Source of the DNA: Pegea sp. RAD2-039
Lineage: Eukaryota; Chordata; Thaliacea; Salpida; Salpidae
Length of the DNA stretch: 64,000 bases
Direction: 5' to 3'
Assembly: GCA_034620365.1 (NCBI GenBank)
Contig: JAQGEQ010000263.1
Span: 62,001 to 126,000, forward strand
Shown here: positions 63,114 through 64,000 of the stretch, piece by piece
Numbering within the stretch: the first letter of the stretch is position 1
Layout of the letters: each line of letters begins with the position of its first letter
Translations under genes and position numbers: made by a program
Notes under the pieces: generated by a model
Told to the model about the DNA's origin: nothing
Seen by the model: the letters and a program-made list of their open reading frames with translations, nothing else
The model's database searches: none

Positions 63114-63986
63114 TCAAGCCTCTAGAAGAAGATTTATTGGACCATAATTTAACTTTTTATGTTCATCTTTTCCACCATCAATTAGTTCTAAACTATTTAT
63201 AGCATCATAAATTTGAAGCCTTCTTTTGCTTATCATCTCTGGGTTTGATAAAAGTCTTTTTATAGAAGTTTTGATAAGAAATGGATGTTTGAGTTTAGAA
63301 GAACCAAGAGCAGTTAAAAGAATAAATGCCTCATGGAAAGTTAGTTCATGTCCATTTTTCATGATAATTTCTTTACAAGCTCTAGTAATCTGATGCCTTA
63401 CACTGTATGGTAATGCCTTGGCATGATTTAAAAGATAAATAACATGTCTTAAATGCATATCTAACAGACAGTGATGAAAAAACACCTCATCAACAGCAGA
63501 ATTTGATAGATGCATGTATAAAGCTTCTTTTAATAATAACATGTCAATGTCTTGCTGCTTTGAAAGTACTCGTAAACAAATTGAAATATCCTTGGGAAAG
63601 AAATCATTGATTCTATTTTGAATATTTTTCACCAAAATCTTCATTACATTACTATCATAAGGAATATTAAACTTGACAAAATAGAAAAACAGTTTTGCTA
63701 TTGTTGTTGATGATGAGTGCTCAGCATAATAAATTGATTTCTTCAGCAATATATGAAAATTTGGATTGTTACAAATAATTCTAAACTTTTCTTCTTCAGA
63801 ATCAAATCTTCCTTTACATCTTACTAAAAGATGGTGAAAATATTGGGGCAAATCTTCAGTATAAAGTAAATTTTTCTTCTCAAAATCTTTGATTAAAACT
63901 AAAATATCTTCAAATGTTTGACAATGAGAAATAATTTCTAAAACAGTGGGTTCTTTCTTTTCATTTTTCAAATCAAAATCCATCAT
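63114..63986 (-). CDS. Helical-repeat protein, possibly FASTKD-like
   Basis: One open frame of 290 residues from an ATG at 63986 (a second ATG follows directly) to a TGA at 63114. It looks wholly alpha-helical, with repeat-like segments such as TTIAKLFFYFVKFNIPYDSN, KDISICLRVLSKQQDIDMLL and FHEAFILLTALGSSKLKHP. The pattern of helices ending in Leu-rich lines about 35-40 residues apart recalls the N-terminal helical repeats of FAST-kinase-domain mitochondrial RNA-binding proteins. No FAST_1, FAST_2 or RAP block is visible, and at 290 residues it is about half the usual length. Either the C-terminus has been lost, the gene continues through splicing I cannot see, or it belongs to another helical-repeat family. 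The window ends 14 bases upstream, so an upstream exon cannot be excluded. Confidence 0.55.
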   Translation of the reverse strand: MMDFDLKNEKKEPTVLEIISHCQTFEDILVLIKDFEKKNLLYTEDLPQYFHHLLVRCKGRFDSEEEKFRIICNNPNFHILLKKSIYYAEHSSSTTIAKLFFYFVKFNIPYDSNVMKILVKNIQNRINDFFPKDISICLRVLSKQQDIDMLLLKEALYMHLSNSAVDEVFFHHCLLDMHLRHVIYLLNHAKALPYSVRHQITRACKEIIMKNGHELTFHEAFILLTALGSSKLKHPFLIKTSIKRLLSNPEMISKRRLQIYDAINSLELIDGGKDEHKKLNYGPINLLLEA

Positions 63987-64000
63987 TTGTTTTACAGAAA

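Overview
The window is nuclear DNA from an AT-rich invertebrate animal. The genes have GT-AG introns, many only about 50-60 bp long, and encode orthologues of animal-wide proteins. Tails of non-LTR retrotransposons and tRNA-derived SINEs lie between them. I cannot fix the phylum from sequence alone. Several genes have a strong 3' splice site just 5' of the start codon and no visible upstream exon, which would suit a lineage with spliced-leader trans-splicing, but this is inference.

Layout. 1.2-1.8 kb (+): a small unrecognised three-exon gene. 4.0-7.1 kb (+): a USP31/USP43-like protein that has lost the catalytic His of ubiquitin-specific proteases. 8.6-9.2, 13.1-13.4 and 16.0-16.8 kb (+) and 41.2-41.5 kb (-): 5'-truncated copies of one LINE family. 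10.5-11.4 kb (-): a single-exon RING-H2 protein. 15.1-15.5 kb (-): an uncertain acidic protein fragment. 18.7-18.9 kb (-): a tRNA-headed SINE whose 3' end matches the LINE tail. 18.9-19.6 kb (-): scrambled relics of a second LINE. 22.6-32.9 kb (+): headcase (HECA), 13 exons. 33-43 kb: gene desert. 43.0-45.1 kb (-): an intact cathepsin L. 48.7-50.4 kb (-): GPATCH4. 51.2 kb (+): a tRNA-Val-like SINE. 53.5-62.8 kb (-): a complete 28-exon RALGAPB. 63.1-64.0 kb (-): a helical-repeat protein that may be FASTKD-like.

The genes look like unrelated housekeeping and developmental loci: Ral GTPase control, nucleolar G-patch function, lysosomal proteolysis, ubiquitin-related functions and the headcase growth regulator. 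Nothing suggests an operon. The most unusual structure is the RALGAPB intron at 54.7-57.6 kb. It is almost wholly a 19-bp minisatellite of about 150 units, and its transcribed strand contains neither GT nor AG. The second is the SINE/LINE pair sharing a 3' tail. Exon boundaries were placed by reading frames across splice sites and by remembered similarity to animal orthologues; no search was run.
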